Source: Galbitalea sp036499165 (lineage in GTDB: Bacteria; Actinomycetota; Actinomycetes; Actinomycetales; Microbacteriaceae). Taken from it: DNA of 64,000 bases. The translations under genes and the position numbers were made by a program. This document shows, one piece after another, positions 60,792-64,000 of this stretch. Below the pieces are notes generated by a model. The model searched no databases, had not been told where the DNA came from, and worked only from the letters and a program-made list of their open reading frames with translations. The stretch spans positions 1 to 64,000 of the forward strand of contig DASYEE010000081.1 of assembly GCA_036499165.1 (NCBI GenBank), in the 5' to 3' direction. Every line of letters begins with the position of its first letter. Position 1 is the first letter of the stretch.

Positions 60792-61790
60792 CTAGAGGCG
60801 CTCGAGCACGACGTCGTCCTGCTGGGTGAACGTCTTCTGTTCGCGCGTCGGGTAGAAGGATGAGTCGCGGCGCTCCGGGCGGTCGTCGTGGTCGCGACGG
60901 GGTGCGCGGTCTGCGTTGTCGCGACGCGGGCGGTCGTTGTATGCCGGGCGGTCGCCGTAGGAGGGGCGCTCGGTGCGAGCCGGGCGGTCGCCGTAGGAGG
61001 GGCGCTCGGTGCGCGGTGCGCGGTCTTCCCACGGCTTGCGGGCCGGACGGTCGCCGTATGACGGACGCTCGGTGCGGTCGGAGCGCTCTGGGCGGTCGTT
61101 GTTGTACGCGGGACGCTCGGTGCGAGCCGGGCGATCGCCGTAAGACGGACGCTCAGTGCGCGGGGCGCGGTCTTCCCACGGCTTACGGGCCGGGCGATCG
61201 CCATAAGACGGACGCTCGGTGCGCTCAGCACGGTCGTTGTTGTACGCAGGGCGGTCGTTGCGGGCTGCGCGGTCGCCGTATGCGGGGCGCTCAGTGCGAG
61301 CCGGACGGTCGCCGTAAGCGGGACGCTCCGTGCGGGCGGCGCGGTCGCCATATGCGGGACGCTCAGTCCGAGCCGGACGGTCGCCGTACGAAGGGCGCTC
61401 GCCACGCGAGTCGCGGTCGCGGTCGCGGTCGCCGTACGACGGACGCGTGTCGCGGTCGTTGCGGTCGCCACGCGGTGCGCGGTCGCCGTAGGCGGGGCGC
61501 TCGCCCCGCGGCTGGTAGCCGGGCTTGTCGCGCGGGGTCCAGTTGGGGCGGCGGTCGGTCGACTCGATGCGCGCACCTTCGCTGTCGCGGCCGCGGAACG
61601 GCTTACGGTCGCCGGTCGGTGCGCCCCCCGTGGTGCGGCGGGCGCGGTCATCCGCGGTCCAGCGCTTCTTGGGTGCGCCGGAGTCGCCCTCTGCGGGGCG
61701 GTGGCCGCGATGGCCGACAGCTTTGCTGCCTGGCTTTCGGGCCGGTGTCGATGAGGATGCTCCATAGGGAGACTTTTTGAACGGAGGCAT
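60792..61790 (-). CDS. Arg-rich N-terminal region of the DEAD-box helicase, ended by amber codon
   Basis: 332 residues from the ATG at 61790 (GGAGG upstream) to TAG. Starts MPPFKKSPYG, then basic low-complexity sequence, mainly repeats of TERPSYGDRPAR and TERPAYGDR with DNRPAYNNDR variants. It ends TFTQQDDVVLERL. In related Microbacteriaceae helicases this kind of RNA-binding tail directly precedes the helicase core. The stop codon TAG replaces a probable CAG (Gln), so the ORF and the downstream core are parts of one gene. Confidence 0.8.
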   Translation of the reverse strand: MPPFKKSPYGASSSTPARKPGSKAVGHRGHRPAEGDSGAPKKRWTADDRARRTTGGAPTGDRKPFRGRDSEGARIESTDRRPNWTPRDKPGYQPRGERPAYGDRAPRGDRNDRDTRPSYGDRDRDRDSRGERPSYGDRPARTERPAYGDRAARTERPAYGDRPARTERPAYGDRAARNDRPAYNNDRAERTERPSYGDRPARKPWEDRAPRTERPSYGDRPARTERPAYNNDRPERSDRTERPSYGDRPARKPWEDRAPRTERPSYGDRPARTERPSYGDRPAYNDRPRRDNADRAPRRDHDDRPERRDSSFYPTREQKTFTQQDDVVLERL

Positions 61791-62024
61791 GGTTCTTTCT
61801 TCTACATAAACGAGCATGGCGCACGCTGGCGCGAGGCGGTTCATGCGCCCAATAACGCGCACGCCCACTAGAACCCGGGCGATCTTTGACCGGGGCCGTC
61901 ACATACATTCGTGTGATTTTCACCAGCGTTTTCGCTGGTAATCCGGCCCGCAAGACTGACGAACACACCCGATGCTGGACCCGTTTTGGATAGAAACGAA
62001 AGCCGCGTTTGTGAAGAAAAACAC

Positions 62025-62041
62025 GCGTGAATCATTCACGC
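62025..62041. promoter_or_regulatory. Palindrome in the divergent helicase/esterase region
   Basis: GCGTGAAT-C-ATTCACGC is a perfect 8-bp-arm dyad, 66 bp before the esterase start. The 316-bp region also holds a small hairpin ACCAGCG-TTTT-CGCTGGT at 61922-61939, in the helicase leader. Regulator unknown. Confidence 0.4.
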
Positions 62042-62106
62042 TGTCTTGAGCCGACCTGCCTACATTACAGGATTCTTCAGCGGGGCGCACTAACCTAGCG
62101 GGCATC

Positions 62107-63075
62107 ATGCGCGTCATTCCGTCGATCCCAGCCCGGTTGCTGGCGATCGCGGTTGCCGCAGCCGTCGCCGCGCTCGTGTTGACCGGATGCTCGCCGACGG
62201 GCTCCGAGTCGACGCGAATCACCCCGAAACACCAGGTCCTGTACAAGGCCTTCCAGACCTATCCCGACATCCCTGTCGTTCCGAATCTGCGCTACACAAC
62301 CGTCGGCGGTACCGCTCTCAGGCTGGATGTCTGCCTCCCGGATGTCGCCAAGGGCACGACCATCGCGCCCCGCCCCGCCATCCTTTCGATCCACGGCGGC
62401 AGCTGGGCTCACGGAGACAAGGCGAATGTCGACTGGCGCAGCGTCTGCCAGTGGCTGGCCTCGACCGGCTATGTCGCGGCATCCGTCGACTACTCGCTCG
62501 CGCCTGGAGCGCGGTATCCCGTTGCGATCCACGAACTGGAGAAGGCCGTCGAGTGGCTGCGCGCCCCCGCTCAGGCGAAACGTTTTTCGATCGATCCCAC
62601 CCTTATCGGCGTGTTCGGCGGCTCGGCTGGGGGTAATCTCGCGGCTTTGCTCGGCACGACGGGAACGGGTTCCCTCGACTCCGGGCATCGCGTCGCCGCG
62701 GTCGCAGAACTCAGCGGGCCGACCAATCTCACCGCCACCGGCGAAGAGAAGCCAGAGCTCATCCCGTACCAGCTCTCCTACCTCGGCTGCTCGAACCTCG
62801 CCAGCTGCCCATCGGCCCGCGGCGCATCCCCGCTCTTCCATGTCGACTCGAGCGACCCGCCCTTCTTCGTCGGGCACTCGACGGCCGAGCGTATCCCGCT
62901 GTCGCAGTCCGCGCTGTTCGTCGCCAAGATGCGCTCGCGCGGAATCGATGTGACGTTCGTCACCGTCAAGGGCCAGCTGCACTCCATTGCGATGCTCGAC
63001 AAAGCGATGCGCACCCGGATCGCGGCGTTCTTCCACGCCAAACTCGTGCACACCCTCATCGGTACGGTGAAATAG
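62107..63075 (+). CDS. Lipoprotein alpha/beta hydrolase (esterase/lipase, HSL-like)
   Basis: 322 residues. Lipobox VLTGC near residue 28 after a hydrophobic signal segment indicates a lipid-anchored exported protein. Esterase motifs: oxyanion HGGSWAHGDK, nucleophile elbow GVFGGSAGGNLAALL (GxSxG) and the catalytic His in GQLHSIAM. This layout fits the BD-FAE/hormone-sensitive-lipase-like carboxylesterases. Substrate unknown. Followed 4 nt later by a GNAT gene. Confidence 0.9.
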   Translation: MRVIPSIPARLLAIAVAAAVAALVLTGCSPTGSESTRITPKHQVLYKAFQTYPDIPVVPNLRYTTVGGTALRLDVCLPDVAKGTTIAPRPAILSIHGGSWAHGDKANVDWRSVCQWLASTGYVAASVDYSLAPGARYPVAIHELEKAVEWLRAPAQAKRFSIDPTLIGVFGGSAGGNLAALLGTTGTGSLDSGHRVAAVAELSGPTNLTATGEEKPELIPYQLSYLGCSNLASCPSARGASPLFHVDSSDPPFFVGHSTAERIPLSQSALFVAKMRSRGIDVTFVTVKGQLHSIAMLDKAMRTRIAAFFHAKLVHTLIGTVK

Positions 63076-63079
63076 TCGG

Positions 63080-63550
63080 ATGACCTCCGTCGCCATCGAG
63101 CCCCCGCGCCAGCCGGAGGTGCTCGGCCTGCTTCGCGAGAGCGACCTCTTCCACCTCGAGCTGTACCCGCCCGAGAGCTGCCACCTGTTGGATGTCGCGG
63201 AGCTCGAGCATCCGGGCGTTACCTTCTTCGTGGGCCGCGGCGATGGCGTCGCGCTCGGAACGGCCGCCGTCCTCGACCGCGGCGACGGCACCGGCGAGAT
63301 CAAGAGGATGTTCGTCTCGGCGGACGCACGCGGCCGCGGGCTCGCACGCAGCCTTCTCGCTGCTGTCGAGGCCAGGGCCAGCGAGCTCGGAATCCACACG
63401 CTGCAGCTCGAGACCGGTCCGCTGCAGCACGCAGCCATCGCGTTGTACCAGCGCAGCGGCTACGCGATCATCCCGAACTTCGGGCCATACGCTGGCGATC
63501 CGCACAGCATCTGCATGGAGAAGGCGCTCCCCATCCCGTTGGTCGAGTAG
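63080..63550 (+). CDS. GNAT acetyltransferase
   Basis: 156 residues. Acetyl-CoA motif DARGRGLARSLLAAVE, preceded by GEIKRMFVS and followed by LQLETGPLQHAAIALYQRSGY, the usual GNAT layout. The last codons (ending PLVE then TAG) lie inside the first copy of a 28-bp sequence that is repeated just downstream, so the C-terminus may have been reset by repeat insertion. Probably cotranscribed with the esterase. Confidence 0.88.
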   Translation: MTSVAIEPPRQPEVLGLLRESDLFHLELYPPESCHLLDVAELEHPGVTFFVGRGDGVALGTAAVLDRGDGTGEIKRMFVSADARGRGLARSLLAAVEARASELGIHTLQLETGPLQHAAIALYQRSGYAIIPNFGPYAGDPHSICMEKALPIPLVE

Positions 63551-63675
63551 CGGCGCTCCCCATCCCGTCGGTCGAGTAGCGGCGCGACGCAGGAGCCCGC
63601 GTTATCGAGACCAATCCACGACGTACCGTGGTCTCGATAACCCCGACTTCGCGCAGCTACTCGACCCGCGAAGTA
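63522..63675. repeat. Palindromic repeat cluster downstream of GNAT gene
   Basis: GCGCTCCCCATCCCGT-GGTCGAGTAGCGG occurs twice in tandem (about 63526-63554 and 63554-63582, one base change). It is followed by GTTATCGAGACC and GGTCTCGATAAC (63600-63643) and by CTACTCGAC near 63656-63664. The units match the 12.1-12.4 kb cluster in style. No gene in this stretch between two converging genes. Confidence 0.7.
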
Positions 63676-63680
63676 GCCCG

Positions 63681-64000
63681 CTACGCCTGGGCGCGGTGCT
63701 GAACCGCGCCATGCTGCACGGCCTTACGTGCACGCTTGTCTGCCCGCCGTTCCTTCGCGCCCTCGACGAGGTAGTACAGCGCGGGCAACACGATGAGCGT
63801 GAGGATGGTCGACGAGACGAGGCCCCCGATCACCACGATTGCGAGCGGTTGGGAGATGAACCCGCCGCCGCCCGTCAGGCCGATGCCCATGGGCAGCAGA
63901 GCGAAGATCGTGGCGAGCGCCGTCATGAGAATCGGCCGCAGACGACGCGACCCACCGTGGGCGATCGCCTCGCTGATGCGGTAGTCGCGCCTCCGGTACT
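63681..64000 (-). CDS. RND/MMPL-type efflux permease, C-terminal end (cut by window)
   Basis: The last 106 codons of a larger gene. The frame reads EAIAHGGSRRLRPILMTALATIF, ALLPMGIGLTGGGGFISQPL, LAIVVIGGLVSSTILTLIVLPALYYL, a basic C-terminal tail following. This is the usual end of AcrB/HAE1-like RND permeases. The rest of the gene lies beyond 64000. The ATG at 63926 is internal, since similarity continues upstream. Confidence 0.88.
   Translation of the reverse strand, partial: YRRRDYRISEAIAHGGSRRLRPILMTALATIFALLPMGIGLTGGGGFISQPLAIVVIGGLVSSTILTLIVLPALYYLVEGAKERRADKRARKAVQHGAVQHRAQA

Noticed and set aside
60930..61500. CRISPR-like periodic repeats
   Set aside because: Periodicity is that of codons for an Arg-rich protein tract in a continuous reading frame.

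Overview
The window is high-GC DNA from an actinobacterium, most likely a member of the Microbacteriaceae. Supporting this are the ftsH-folE-folP-folB-folK-DUF3180 folate block followed by two bacterial PH proteins, a DUF2520 protein, panC and lysS; a DUF7882 protein typical of that family; frequent GTG/TTG starts; and 4-nt stop/start overlaps throughout. No genus is assigned.

Layout. 1-11.6 kb (minus): conserved housekeeping run tilS-hpt, ftsH, the folate genes, PH proteins, panC and the start of lysS, with ppa diverging from tilS. 12.1-12.4 kb: a cluster of palindromic intergenic repeats. 12.4-15 kb: two coupled cell-wall hydrolases (NlpC/P60 and M23) behind a 9-bp direct-repeat array. 15.2-15.5 kb: tRNA-Glu, tRNA-Asp, tRNA-Phe. 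15.47-17.80 kb: a small decayed integrative element bounded by perfect 88-bp repeats of the tRNA-Phe 3' end and its terminator; it carries a truncated tyrosine recombinase, a barstar-like gene and a YxiG-like gene. 18.6-26.8 kb: accessory metabolism and signalling (two epimerases, a diguanylate cyclase, HxlR/nitroreductase pair, GH15 hydrolase coupled to a Ser/Thr kinase).

26.9-39.9 kb (mostly minus) resembles a stress/stationary-phase accessory region. A four-gene coupled operon encodes a TPP enzyme, a GMC oxidoreductase, a gluconate-2-dehydrogenase subunit-3-like protein and a membrane protein. It is followed by SDRs and an SMP-30 lactonase. Next come a DUF6328/DUF1345 pair and a coupled cluster of GT2, PIG-L/methyltransferase fusion, acyl-CoA dehydrogenase-like protein and Zn-dehydrogenase. 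40-50 kb holds an EAL protein, small Microbacteriaceae proteins, a TetR/MFS pair with a clear operator, kynA, ohrR-ohr, a MarR regulator, thioredoxin and recQ.

50-64 kb holds a VapBC-type toxin-antitoxin pair, a DUF4287/DUF5655 protein, an acyl-CoA oxidase, two paralogous DHA2 efflux pumps sharing a 20-bp operator-like motif and followed by a MarR gene, DUF1003, GNAT, MaoC, a DEAD-box helicase split by an in-frame amber codon, a lipoprotein esterase, a second GNAT and the end of an RND permease.

The points most worth checking are the tRNA-Phe mini-element with orphan immunity-type genes, the amber-split helicase, the repeat-derived insertion in tilS, the PIG-L fusion cluster, the gluconate-dehydrogenase-like operon without visible export signals, and the shared operator of the twin efflux pumps.
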